This document shows, one piece after another, positions 1 to 8,462 of a stretch of 32,767 nucleotides of DNA (positions are counted from its first letter, which is position 1; every line of letters begins with the position of its first letter). The DNA lies in assembly GCA_038326165.1 (NCBI GenBank), contig JBBQJT010000039.1, positions 1 to 32,767 of the forward strand. The letters run 5' to 3'. The notes under the pieces were generated by a model. It did not search any database and had not been told where the DNA came from. It saw only the letters and a program-made list of their open reading frames with translations. The DNA is from JAEUUM01 sp038326165 (GTDB lineage: Bacteria; Bacteroidota; Bacteroidia; Chitinophagales; Saprospiraceae). The translations under genes and the position numbers were made by a program.

Positions 1-51
1 ATCTTTGCCTACGTGTCCGATTAATTGAACGTTGTTTCTTAACTGATTCAT
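1..51 (-). CDS. ssb: Single-stranded DNA-binding protein, N-terminal fragment (runs off the window)
   Basis: The reverse complement of the first 51 bases begins with ATG and reads MNQLRNNVQLIGHVGKD. This is the start of the OB fold of bacterial single-stranded DNA-binding protein, whose N-terminus in Bacteroidota has the form MNxLRNxVQLIGxxGKDP. SSB coats single-stranded DNA during replication, recombination and repair. Only 17 codons are visible because the gene continues past the left edge, so the DNA-binding aromatics and acidic C-terminal tip cannot be checked. It is transcribed divergently from the phosphatase gene to its right. The short but characteristic match makes the call likely rather than certain. 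Confidence 0.72.
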   Translation of the reverse strand, partial: MNQLRNNVQLIGHVGKD

Positions 52-489
52 GATTTTTTGCTTTTTGACTTTAATTAATTGCTTTTAACACTCATGTTCT
101 TTTTTGTGATGATCATCTGAACAATACATAGACGCAGCAGCTCTTCATATTCCACACGAAAAACTTAAATATTTTTACATTTATTTTTATGTAAAGTGTA
201 TTATGTTGAAATTCAATTAATTAAAATAAAATCATGCAAAGAAAATATTCAATGCATAACTGGTGAATGAAAATCAAAAACCCATTTTGTTAAACCTCCT
301 GAGATTCTAATATGACTGTTGGTGTGGTCAGGACTTACAAAGCTTAAGCTAAAATCAACTTACGTAAGCCTTCAAGCAGTTTATGAATTCCTAATGTTTG
401 ATCTAGATTTAAGTAATGTTTAAGTAAATGTTAACTGGATCCAATTTCTTATTCGCTTCAACTAACTTTGTTTAACGATACAATTATTT
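52..489. other. Intergenic region between divergent ssb and the phosphatase gene
   Basis: This AT-rich stretch of 438 bases has no convincing open reading frame on either strand. It must hold the promoters of both divergent genes. A TAnnTTTG element near its right end is listed separately. I saw no clear element for ssb and no long inverted repeat. Confidence 0.6.
463..470 (+). promoter_or_regulatory. Bacteroidota-type -7 element (TAACTTTG) for the phosphatase gene
   Basis: TAACTTTG fits the Bacteroidota primary sigma -7 consensus TAnnTTTG and ends 19 bases before the ATG. No good TTTG -33 box lies at the expected 19-21 base spacing, so this is a moderate call. Confidence 0.4.
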
Positions 490-2109
490 ATGAAAGCTCT
501 ACTTTTAACTCTGTTCCTTTTTGGTTGCAATATTGCTCAAGCTCAAAGGAATGAGATCAAACAACCTAAACTTGTAATCGGCATTGTAGTTGACCAAATG
601 AGGTATGACTTTCTGTATCGATTCTACAGCAAATACAATTCAGGTGGATTTAAAAGGTTGATGAACGATGGTTTGAATTGTCGAAATGCACACTACAACT
701 ATTATCAAACGGTCACGGCAGCTGGACACGGCAGTATTTATTCAGGATCTGTTCCAGCTATGAATGGTATGGTTGGCAATAATTGGTACGATAGAAGCCT
801 AGGTCGTGAAATTTATTGTTTGGAGGATTCTACTGTTATTGGAGTTGAAACTACTGCATCTATCGGTAAGCGTTCGCCAAATAACCTTATTGGTACCACA
901 ATTGGAGATCAATTGCGACTAGGCACCAATTTTAAATCGCGTGTGTTTAGTATTTCCATAAAAGATCGTGGAGCAATATTACCCGGAGGACACACTGCCA
1001 ATGGAGCATTTTGGTTTGATAGTCAGTCAGGTAAGTTTGTGAGCAGCACTTATTATGGTTCCAAATTGCAGCAATCTGTCATTGATTACAATGAGCTGAA
1101 GAGACCCTCCTATTTCGTGCAGCAGCAGTGGGATTTGATAAAACCAATAACATTTTATGAAGAAAGTACCCTTGATGAACAAAAATGGGAAGGACGTTCT
1201 GAATTTGAAGCAACAAGTTCGTTTCCTCATACCTTGAAAGCACCGTTCAATAAACCTTTTCAAGAAATACCTGCATCTCCTTTTGGAAATACAATCCTTG
1301 AAGAATTGGCAGAACAACTGATTTCCAAAGAAAGGCTCGGTCAAGGTGCCACTCCTGATTTACTTTGCATTAGTTTTTCTTCACCAGATTATATCGGTCA
1401 TAGATATGGTCCAAATTCTATTGAAATTGAGGACACCTATATTCGATTGGATCAGGATATCGAACGACTTCTGGATTATTTGGATAAAAATATTGGTAAA
1501 GATGATTATTTACTTTTTTTGACCGCTGATCATGGAGTTATGGATGTACCTGCATTTTGGAAAGCAAATAAACTTCCCTCACAAAATATTAGTGGTATTG
1601 AAATAAAGAAATACTGTCAAAAAGTTCTTGAAGATAAATACGGACCTGGGCAATATCTGGTAGATGAAGCAAATGAAAGTTGCGAGCTGTATCTAGATCC
1701 CGATAATTTAATCGAAAAATCATTGTCCATTGAATCGGTTTATCAGCTACTTAAAAAGGAGCTTTCAGGAAATACCGCTGTATCTCAAGTTGTCAACTTG
1801 CATGATATTAAGAATAGCAATTTGCCTATTTATCTTGAGGAAATGGTCTTGAATGGATACTGTGCAGGAAGAAGTGGTGATATCCTAATTCTCTTTAAAT
1901 CTGGTGTGATCCTTGACAAAGGCATTGGAACTACCCATGGAACTCCTTATGAATATGACACCCATGTTCCGCTTTTATTTTATGGCAAGGGAATAACTTC
2001 AGGGGAAAGGAATGATAAAATATCGGTAAGCGATATTGCAGCAAGTATTTGTCAAAAATTGAATTTGCTGGCACCAAGCAACAATGTTGGTCAAGCTATT
2101 TGGCGTTAA
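490..2109 (+). CDS. Secreted PafA-like alkaline phosphatase (alkaline phosphatase superfamily)
   Basis: Predicted 539-residue periplasmic or surface phosphatase with a signal peptide (about residues 1-19, ending AQAQ). The superfamily metal and nucleophile motifs are all visible: D35 in VVDQMR, nucleophile-like T76 in QTVTAAGH, D300 and H304 in SPDYIGHRYG, D347-H348 in TADHG, and H483 in TTHGTPYEYD. N97 and the K158-D-R160 motif match the Asn100, Lys162 and Arg164 that mark the phosphomonoesterase PafA of Elizabethkingia, as opposed to the phosphodiesterase (NPP) branch. The likely job is release of phosphate from organic phosphomonoesters outside the cytoplasm. The length is normal for PafA (about 545). 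The stop overlaps the convergent GNAT gene by 14 bases. Substrate range is inferred. Confidence 0.88.
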   Translation: MKALLLTLFLFGCNIAQAQRNEIKQPKLVIGIVVDQMRYDFLYRFYSKYNSGGFKRLMNDGLNCRNAHYNYYQTVTAAGHGSIYSGSVPAMNGMVGNNWYDRSLGREIYCLEDSTVIGVETTASIGKRSPNNLIGTTIGDQLRLGTNFKSRVFSISIKDRGAILPGGHTANGAFWFDSQSGKFVSSTYYGSKLQQSVIDYNELKRPSYFVQQQWDLIKPITFYEESTLDEQKWEGRSEFEATSSFPHTLKAPFNKPFQEIPASPFGNTILEELAEQLISKERLGQGATPDLLCISFSSPDYIGHRYGPNSIEIEDTYIRLDQDIERLLDYLDKNIGKDDYLLFLTADHGVMDVPAFWKANKLPSQNISGIEIKKYCQKVLEDKYGPGQYLVDEANESCELYLDPDNLIEKSLSIESVYQLLKKELSGNTAVSQVVNLHDIKNSNLPIYLEEMVLNGYCAGRSGDILILFKSGVILDKGIGTTHGTPYEYDTHVPLLFYGKGITSGERNDKISVSDIAASICQKLNLLAPSNNVGQAIWR

Positions 2110-2722
2110 TTTCTAGTTTTTGATTGAGCATCGGTTTTACTATTTCATGCCATTCTGATTTTAGAATACTCAAAACAATGCTGTCTCTTCGGCCCACATC
2201 ATGTTTGGGTAAATGTGCGCGTAAAACACCTTCTACAGTGGCACCTATACCTTGCATTGCTGCAATACTTTGGGCATTGTTGGCATCTGCACGAAACTCT
2301 ACACGCTCAATCTGCATTTTTTCGAAAGCAAATTGAAGTAAAAGATATTTGCAATTTTGATTCAAGCCTGTCCCATGAAATTTCTTGCCATACCAAGTAT
2401 AGCCAAGTTGGAGGCTTTGATTTTGTAATTGCATATCATAAAATCTGGTACAACCTGCCACTTGATCTGTCATTTTATCAATAACTATGAAAGGGTAGGA
2501 TTTTTGCTGGGCTCTCTCAAGAATTGCAGTTGCTATATAGGTCTGCATTCCTGCTTCACCAGCTGCAGAAACTAAGGAATAGGTCCAAAGTTCGGGTTCT
2601 GTAGTAGAAAATGGCAAAAGATTTTCCAGATCATCGGCTTGGAGTGGCATTAATTTTACCCTTTCATTTTCAAGAACATAGTTTTCGTGAAATTGAAATT
2701 TGAATATTGGTTCAATACCCAT
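2096..2722 (-). CDS. GNAT family N-acetyltransferase (RimJ/RimL-like)
   Basis: A 208-residue cytoplasmic protein of the RimJ/RimL-type GNAT acetyltransferases (Acetyltransf_3), which move an acetyl group from acetyl-CoA to a protein N-terminus or small amine. Visible family features are the N-terminal strand LENERVKLMPLQADD, the LGYTWYGKKFHGTGLNQ segment corresponding to the acetyl-CoA binding loop, and the later VEFRADANNAQSIAAMQGIGA, where the Asn/Ser pair precedes the C-terminal helix. Its ATG overlaps the stop of the upstream hexapeptide gene by one base (TAATG), which suggests translational coupling as the last gene of a three-gene operon. Its own stop overlaps the convergent phosphatase gene. 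The substrate is unknown. Confidence 0.85.
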   Translation of the reverse strand: MGIEPIFKFQFHENYVLENERVKLMPLQADDLENLLPFSTTEPELWTYSLVSAAGEAGMQTYIATAILERAQQKSYPFIVIDKMTDQVAGCTRFYDMQLQNQSLQLGYTWYGKKFHGTGLNQNCKYLLLQFAFEKMQIERVEFRADANNAQSIAAMQGIGATVEGVLRAHLPKHDVGRRDSIVLSILKSEWHEIVKPMLNQKLEINAK

Positions 2723-3312
2723 TATTTGGACTCAGCCCAGGTCTTGTAATCGAAATCAGGAAGCTTTTGTTGCTCCGATCTTTCCCTTAGGGGTTCAACC
2801 TCCTTGAGTGTTTCATATAGACGAGCAGGCAGCTGTTGATACAATCCCGTTCCTTTGGTTTTCCAAGCTATCATTTCATCACTGACTTCCCGAATTACTT
2901 TTGCTGGATTACCAACTACCAGACTTCTTCTTGGAAAAACTGTGTTTGCTGCAATAAATGAAAGTGCCCCAATTATCGACTCTTCGCCTATGACTACATT
3001 ATCCATGACCACGGCATTCATTCCGATCAGGCAATTTCTTCCTATTTCAGCACCATGTATTACTGCACCATGGCCAATATGAGCAGATTCGCGCAGGTAA
3101 ACGGTTACACCCGGGAACATGTGGATGCTACAGTTTTCTTGAATATTGCAGCCATCTTCAATTATGATATTTCCCCAATCACCTCTGATGGCAGCGCCTG
3201 GACCAACGTAAACATTGGCACCAATAACGACACTCCCCGTTACAGTTGCATTTGGATGAACAAAAGAACTTGGGTGAATAACGGGTTTAACCCCTTCAAA
3301 TTCGTAAATCAT
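2722..3312 (-). CDS. Gamma-carbonic-anhydrase-like / PaaY-type hexapeptide-repeat protein
   Basis: A 196-residue left-handed beta-helix protein built of imperfect hexapeptide repeats ([LIV]GxxxX) over about residues 10-140, followed by a C-terminal helix. It belongs to the gamma carbonic anhydrase/YrdA/PaaY group, normally a cytoplasmic trimer with metal sites between subunits. The three expected metal ligands are present at H64, H81 and H86 (HGAVIH), as are R43 and D45 in RGDWG. W46 occupies the position after the Asp where archaeal Cam has its catalytic Glu62, so true carbonic anhydrase activity is uncertain; a thioesterase-like role as in PaaY or an acyl-transfer role is possible. The ATG overlaps the TGA of the M48 gene by one base (TGATG). 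Confidence 0.85.
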   Translation of the reverse strand: MIYEFEGVKPVIHPSSFVHPNATVTGSVVIGANVYVGPGAAIRGDWGNIIIEDGCNIQENCSIHMFPGVTVYLRESAHIGHGAVIHGAEIGRNCLIGMNAVVMDNVVIGEESIIGALSFIAANTVFPRRSLVVGNPAKVIREVSDEMIAWKTKGTGLYQQLPARLYETLKEVEPLRERSEQQKLPDFDYKTWAESK

Positions 3313-4136
3313 CAGTTTTGGACTTGTGGTGCAGTGTCACCGTTTGTGTTCTTTAAGTGTCCATATTTTTCAATGGCTTCTTGAATTCGCTGAATTCTGT
3401 TTTCTGGACTAGGGTGTGTGCTTGCAAATTCCGGCTGTTCATGTCCATTGCCAGCCTCCTCAAGGATTTTCATGACACCAGTCATTCCTTCAGGATCGTA
3501 ACCTGCTTCTAACATAAATCGAACTCCTAGTTCATCAGATTGTAATTCTTGACCTCTACCATATTTCATGTTGATCATATTGCTGACCATTTGAGCCATT
3601 TGGGCACTCTGTTGGGTACCTGTTGCAACTACTACAGCACCTGTCAGTCCTTCAGTCAGGGCCTGATCTGCTATTCTTTCTGCGGAATGTCTTGCTATCA
3701 CATGACCAATTTCATGGCCAAGAACTCCTGCAAGTTGATCTTCACTTTCCAGTTTAGAAAATAAAGCGTAGGTTATAAATACCTGACCACCTGGTAAGGC
3801 AAAGGCATTGATTGTATTTGGGTCAGCCAATAAATGAAATTGATAAGGATATGGTGATTTCTTTGCTACTGAGTTCCTGACAATTTTTGTACCAACTGCT
3901 TTGACGATATTTTGCATTTTTTGATCGGGATACAAGCCACCATATTCTTTAATAATATACGGAGCAGATTGCAATCCCAAGGCAATTTCCTCATCAGAAG
4001 TCATATCTACATATTGGGTTTCTCCCGTAATTTCATTTTGGGATGACTTTGCATAGTACTGAAAAAGGGTGAATCCGGCCATGATTAACGCAATGATCAA
4101 TGTGCCTCCTATGCGCCCTCCTTTTAATAGTCCCAT
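3312..4136 (-). CDS. M48 family zinc metalloprotease, membrane-anchored
   Basis: A 274-residue peptidase M48 (Ste24/HtpX/BepA-like) with one N-terminal membrane segment (about residues 11-27) and the catalytic domain presumably on the periplasmic side. The zinc motif HEIGH is at 141-145, and the third ligand is probably E197 in the ExxxD pattern (E197...D201). The upstream AFALPGGQVFITYALF segment is typical of M48B/M48C enzymes such as BepA and LoiP, which police outer-membrane protein assembly. There are no TPR repeats after the protease domain; the short tail is polar. It is the first gene of a coupled trio with the hexapeptide protein and the acetyltransferase. Targets are unknown, and outer-membrane quality control is inferred from the family. 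Confidence 0.9.
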   Translation of the reverse strand: MGLLKGGRIGGTLIIALIMAGFTLFQYYAKSSQNEITGETQYVDMTSDEEIALGLQSAPYIIKEYGGLYPDQKMQNIVKAVGTKIVRNSVAKKSPYPYQFHLLADPNTINAFALPGGQVFITYALFSKLESEDQLAGVLGHEIGHVIARHSAERIADQALTEGLTGAVVVATGTQQSAQMAQMVSNMINMKYGRGQELQSDELGVRFMLEAGYDPEGMTGVMKILEEAGNGHEQPEFASTHPSPENRIQRIQEAIEKYGHLKNTNGDTAPQVQN

Positions 4137-4227
4137 AAAACTTTCTTTGGTATTCGAGGTAAAATTAATTTTTCAACGGACTAATTCCTAATAATGCGAC
4201 TAATTTCTAATTATTGAGAATTGTTTA

Positions 4228-5409
4228 TCAGATTTTAATCAAAGGTATGATTTTATGATAAGTGTTAGATGCAACATGCATGAAATAAAAACCGGGTGCT
4301 AAATGACTCAAATCTATGTTTTCATCATTAAAATTTCCATCATTGAAAACCAATTGACCACTGGCGTTGAATATTTTAATATCAATAGGGATGTTGTTAT
4401 TCGCTATTGAAATGTTTATTGTCCAACTAAAAGGGTTTGGAAATACCTTTAACGCGCTCGTAGAATTCTTTACGGTATTAATGGATGAGCACCAAGATTC
4501 AGGAAGTGACGATAAGTAGTGTGCAGAAATGAAATCTATAATAGTCGAAGCCAAACTATCGGCAAATTCTTTTCGGGACACTGAGTCAAAACGCACTTCA
4601 CTGTTGCATTCAATTTGGATAGCATCAATACTTCCAGAATTGTAACTACCATGTCTAAAAGTATTATAGCCTCCGCTGAAATATGGTTCTATATTGTCTG
4701 GGAAAGGGTCGTTTTGTGAAGGTACTGCAGAGTAGCCTTTATCTTCTATGTTAGTTCCAAAGGATTCTTTCCCCCGCAATAGTTCACTAAAACTCAAATT
4801 GCCTAAATTTTCCTGAGCCAAATTACGAATGCTTGTTTCTGTGGCATAATTTGCGTCAAGGGTGCTATCCGATAGGTTTAATTCTGAGTTGGTAAGCAAA
4901 TAGCCCAATTCAAGTCTTTGTATGCTGTGACCATGCCCGTGAATATCTAAGAAAAGTCCCTTAAGAAATTTATTGGTTATTTGTTGTTTGGCAGTGTCAA
5001 TAAATTCATGAAATGAGTTCCAAGCAGGCTCGACTACGGAATTGGAATCAGTTGCCTCAATGATGTTTCGATTAGCGTCCAGTTTAATCCTGTGCAAATG
5101 GTTGATAATGAGATGAGGCTTGCAAGCCGTTTTTAGTTCAATAAAATGGGCTATTTCACGCGCTAGCAATTGGGTATTGCCATCAGCTAAATAGGAACAA
5201 TTATTACAATTTCGGTCAGGCAAACTTAAAGGTTTTAATAGTCCACCATGAGGAGCAGATAAAATTATGGGTAAGTTTCCAACTTGATATTCTATGTATT
5301 GATCTTGGCTGAAATACGTATTGCCAGGCAGAAAATCTTGTGCGTTTGATGCTGTGATTCCCAATAATAAGCTAAAATGGAAGAACAAAGAAAATATTTT
5401 CATTATCAA
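4228..5409 (-). CDS. Secreted N-formylglutamate amidohydrolase-like protein with T9SS sorting domain
   Basis: A 393-residue exported protein with a signal peptide ending near residue 23 (SNAQ). Residues about 45-300 match the N-formylglutamate amidohydrolase fold: SAPHGG with H54, the HRIKLDANR motif (106-114), the metal-site-like DIHGHGH (155-161), and IQIECNSEVR near the end of the domain. Family members hydrolyse N-formylglutamate or related amides in the cytoplasm during histidine breakdown, so a signal peptide and a T9SS type A domain (about 318-393, starting LKVFPNPFS) are unusual. The native substrate may be a different amide or peptide. The ATG at 5403 (MKIF) is an equally good start. 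The gene stands alone, with a candidate promoter about 60 bases upstream. Confidence 0.78.
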   Translation of the reverse strand: MIMKIFSLFFHFSLLLGITASNAQDFLPGNTYFSQDQYIEYQVGNLPIILSAPHGGLLKPLSLPDRNCNNCSYLADGNTQLLAREIAHFIELKTACKPHLIINHLHRIKLDANRNIIEATDSNSVVEPAWNSFHEFIDTAKQQITNKFLKGLFLDIHGHGHSIQRLELGYLLTNSELNLSDSTLDANYATETSIRNLAQENLGNLSFSELLRGKESFGTNIEDKGYSAVPSQNDPFPDNIEPYFSGGYNTFRHGSYNSGSIDAIQIECNSEVRFDSVSRKEFADSLASTIIDFISAHYLSSLPESWCSSINTVKNSTSALKVFPNPFSWTINISIANNNIPIDIKIFNASGQLVFNDGNFNDENIDLSHLAPGFYFMHVASNTYHKIIPLIKI

Positions 5410-5751
5410 AAGCTAGCATTATTGATTGACAATTTGGAAAATTCCTTCAGATTGGTTTCACTAAACCCAACAAATTTAGTGCTTGTTATCTATATTCACA
5501 ATTTAAATATTTCGTGATTCCAATATGCTTTGGTACTTAGAGAATTGTTGCCAATTAATACATTTCCTTATCTTGACATCAAAACTATTGTCCATGCTCA
5601 TGAAAGTATTACTGAGAATATCATTGAACACGCTGCAATAAGAAGATAATTCGGGAGATTTACGAGAGAAAGGCAATCATTCATTCAGCTTTCAAAACCG
5701 ATAAAGGGGATGTAATAAAGAATTACAAGGATAATTTAGATTCCAATTGTT
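5410..5751. other. Intergenic region, no gene recognised
   Basis: This stretch of 342 bases lies between two minus-strand genes. It contains a candidate promoter for the amidohydrolase-like gene. A plus-strand stretch at about 5518-5649 is open for some 43 codons but has no start codon and no recognisable product. I see no repeat or RNA gene. Confidence 0.55.
5471..5478 (-). promoter_or_regulatory. -7 element (TAAATTTG) for the amidohydrolase-like gene
   Basis: Read on the minus strand this is TAAATTTG, a match to TAnnTTTG, and it gives a leader of about 60 bases. An ATTG lies at the position expected for the -33 box (20-base spacer), so the -33 match is partial. Confidence 0.4.
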
Positions 5752-6606
5752 CTAATCTGTGATCATTAACTTCAATAAGCAACTCCCTTGCTCATCTTGA
5801 TCTGCAACTGCAAAAAGTTCATTTTTGGGACCTATGCAAATCGATTCAATCTTCATGAAATTACCATCCATTGAGGCTGGAAAATCTAATATCACTGAGG
5901 CTTTGAGGTTCTTATTCATGATCAGCAATTTACTTCCAAGTATCAAACCATCATCATAAGTATTATCAGTTTCCTCATAGGTGGCAACCAAATACAACTT
6001 TTTATCCTCGTAGGTTGCTCCAGAAATTCCGCCGAGTTTTGAATCCAACTTGGGTAATTGCGCTGCTTTGAAACTAAAGTCCGGGACTTCCTTGTTCTTG
6101 ATTTTATGGAGAAAATTATTTTTGTTGACAATGATAAATCCGTTGGAATCATTGGTATTGCCTCGTTGACCCAAATAAAGATTATTTCCTTGTAAGTGAA
6201 GTGATTCAATATTGAGGAATGCTCGGCCTCCAATGGATGGAATGGCCGCCAAAGTCTCATAAAATGGATAAAGATCTAAGGCAATATTCGATTCATTATG
6301 GATATTGACCAAATATCCGATATCTCTTTTGTGTGCCTTGCTTCCTGATCCAAGTATTAATAACTGTTCAGCAGAATCATCTAAAAAACTAATGCTTTCA
6401 AGATCAGACTTATTAAATTTAGGGATGATATTGAAGCCATCTTCGGTCAGGTTTATAGCATTGACTTGCATGAAATCTCTGGTATCAAAAACATAAACTA
6501 CTGAAGTACTGTCACTGATCACATACAACTTTTGATCATGATATTCTATTCCTGAAAAGCCGGGAAGCTCAGGAAATAACTTGGTTGCAATAATCGATAG
6601 TTTCAT
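5752..6606 (-). CDS. Beta-propeller-like protein of unknown function (resembles DUF6929)
   Basis: A protein of 284 residues from the ATG at 6606, built from repeated short beta-rich segments that each carry a 'YVISD', 'YLGQRG', 'YLVATYEE' or 'LFAVADQD' strand, as in six-bladed propellers. The opening LPGFSGIEYHDQKLYVISD resembles Bacteroidota DUF6929 proteins. There is no signal peptide, so it is probably cytoplasmic. An ATG at 6636 would add ten residues and overlap the porin gene by 19 bases. I prefer 6606 because it lies 11 bases after the porin stop and begins directly at the first strand. It sits last in the recN-fabI-porin run. Its function is unknown, and the family name is a recollection from sequence style rather than a search. 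Confidence 0.65.
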   Translation of the reverse strand: MKLSIIATKLFPELPGFSGIEYHDQKLYVISDSTSVVYVFDTRDFMQVNAINLTEDGFNIIPKFNKSDLESISFLDDSAEQLLILGSGSKAHKRDIGYLVNIHNESNIALDLYPFYETLAAIPSIGGRAFLNIESLHLQGNNLYLGQRGNTNDSNGFIIVNKNNFLHKIKNKEVPDFSFKAAQLPKLDSKLGGISGATYEDKKLYLVATYEETDNTYDDGLILGSKLLIMNKNLKASVILDFPASMDGNFMKIESICIGPKNELFAVADQDEQGSCLLKLMITD

Positions 6607-6617
6607 GAGAGTAATGA

Positions 6618-8450
6618 TCAATTCAAGAACCTCCATTGCAATCCAAACCGAAATCTTCTTTCATGTATAGGATACAATGGCGTAAAATAATTGATTCGGC
6701 TGTCCCAAAAAGCATTGGCTTGCTCCATTACTATAAAAAATGAAAAATTTCTTATTTGGGCGTTGATGAACACGTCGGCCATCCATTGTGAGGGTAGGGT
6801 AGTTGAATTTTGTAAAATAAATTGTCCACTTGCAGGCATAAAATTATCGGCTCGATAACTGCTGATATGACGGAATTTAATTCCTGATTGTGACAATAAT
6901 TTATTCCACAATATTTTGCCTTCGTAATAGAGCTGATGTTCGGTTATGTATTGCGGTATTCTGAGGATATCCTTATCTGTAACTTGGATACTCAAAGTGT
7001 TATTGAAGTGAAATCCTTTGAACTGAAGTTGATGTTTTGCTGTGAGACTTTGAATATTCATCCTTCCAGCATCCTGCACCGGTAATCCTGTAGTGTCAAA
7101 ATAAATGTATCGATCTAAGGTGATATTTTTGACTTCAACATTGAGTTTGAGTGGCCGAATCAGCAAGGAAATTTTTTGCTGAGATTCGGAGGTTCTATCT
7201 AGTTTTTGATCCCAAATGGCTTGCTTGCTTATTTCGAAAATGAAATTCATTACAGTTCCCGGATAACGCTGCCAGAGCATTGTGCCCGTTAATAGCCCCC
7301 ACTTCTTAATGTCAAGTGTTCCAACAGTTTCAAACTTATAGCTACCATTGTTGTCTGCAAAACCATATTGGGCATTTGATTGGATGGATACTGGACCTAA
7401 AGTTCCAGCGCCTTTTCCTTGCAACCACAACTCGTCCCAAATAAAACCGGAGGTATCTGACACAATATCAAATCGGTTAAAAGCTGCGCCAGGTTCCAGT
7501 GACCATCCTCCTTTTGAAAATCTTATTCCACCGTAATTATAAAGCGCGTTGTTTTTAGAGTAGTATCTGGAACCCTGCGGATAGGTAAAAAAGCGACCAT
7601 AAAACGCCGAATCAGGATTTGGATCTGAAAATTTGAATCTTTGCAAAAGCAATTTGCTTCTTTGTACCAAAACCAAAGGGGCAGAGTTGTTTTTTCCCTT
7701 TATGATTGGTATATCTTGCCCAAGTATGATTTCATAATGGGTATATCGGGTATTGGCAGTATTATTCCGAACGGGTATTGCTGAACGCTCATTGAATATG
7801 CTTTCACCGAATAGGCTATCACTCAATATACCACCATTGTGTTGTTCATTGTTAAAATTATTGGCATAAGTGAGCCAGCCATTATAAGTTCCTGAATTGT
7901 TGCGCCACCAAATCCCCATATTCAAAGCGGAATGTTTGGTTTGTTGATGTTGATAAAATCCTAGGTTGGTTACACGTTTGTGGCCCAGAGAAAACATCAG
8001 ATTTTTGTGTATTTCACGCCCAAATTCCCCTTCAAAAACTGAATTATTTTGTCCACCTACCTGCGAGTACATTACACGGGTATAAGGAAGTTTACCATAG
8101 TAGAATGGCAGATTGTGGGCCCTAAGTTGGTAGAGGTCGTAGGCATGAAAACCCATATCGAAGGTAATATCAGTAACTACATCGTATCGAAGAGGTTTTG
8201 CTGAGCTACCCCAAGTGCCTAAATGCGCAAAATAAGATCCTGTTGCTCTTGTTTTATCTATTTCAACGGTACTTAAGCTAATTTCATTTCTATTCAACGG
8301 TTCGTCCGAATCGGGCAGAAAGGCTTCAAATTTTATTATCAACGAAGTATCTTTCAGCTGATTGATTCTATTGAAAGTTCCGGATAATGAATCCTGTGCA
8401 CTTGAATTGGATACAATACAAATGAATACAATAAAAATCAGATACTTCAT
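6618..8450 (-). CDS. Putative outer-membrane porin (DUF4289 type)
   Basis: A 610-residue protein with a signal peptide (about 1-18, ending SSAQ) and a body of alternating aromatic/polar beta strands, ending in RRFRFGLQWRFLN, a terminal strand with the aromatic finish expected of an outer-membrane barrel. Segments such as GFHAYDLYQ, PYTRVMYSQVGGQ and FEGEFGREIHKNLMFSLGHKR are characteristic of the 'putative porin' family common in Bacteroidota. It starts 12 bases after fabI and ends just before the propeller gene, so it is probably co-transcribed with them. The family is believed to form outer-membrane channels. No substrate can be inferred. Confidence 0.83.
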   Translation of the reverse strand: MKYLIFIVFICIVSNSSAQDSLSGTFNRINQLKDTSLIIKFEAFLPDSDEPLNRNEISLSTVEIDKTRATGSYFAHLGTWGSSAKPLRYDVVTDITFDMGFHAYDLYQLRAHNLPFYYGKLPYTRVMYSQVGGQNNSVFEGEFGREIHKNLMFSLGHKRVTNLGFYQHQQTKHSALNMGIWWRNNSGTYNGWLTYANNFNNEQHNGGILSDSLFGESIFNERSAIPVRNNTANTRYTHYEIILGQDIPIIKGKNNSAPLVLVQRSKLLLQRFKFSDPNPDSAFYGRFFTYPQGSRYYSKNNALYNYGGIRFSKGGWSLEPGAAFNRFDIVSDTSGFIWDELWLQGKGAGTLGPVSIQSNAQYGFADNNGSYKFETVGTLDIKKWGLLTGTMLWQRYPGTVMNFIFEISKQAIWDQKLDRTSESQQKISLLIRPLKLNVEVKNITLDRYIYFDTTGLPVQDAGRMNIQSLTAKHQLQFKGFHFNNTLSIQVTDKDILRIPQYITEHQLYYEGKILWNKLLSQSGIKFRHISSYRADNFMPASGQFILQNSTTLPSQWMADVFINAQIRNFSFFIVMEQANAFWDSRINYFTPLYPIHERRFRFGLQWRFLN

Positions 8451-8462
8451 CTACAGTTATGC

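Noticed and set aside
1027..1344. Minus-strand open frame of 105 codons inside the phosphatase gene
   Set aside because: Antisense shadow of a gene with all catalytic motifs on the plus strand; the product has no recognisable feature.
5518..5649. Plus-strand coding fragment ending in ...ENIIEHAAIRR
   Set aside because: No start codon, a stop immediately before it, no known family; length is within what chance gives in AT-rich DNA.
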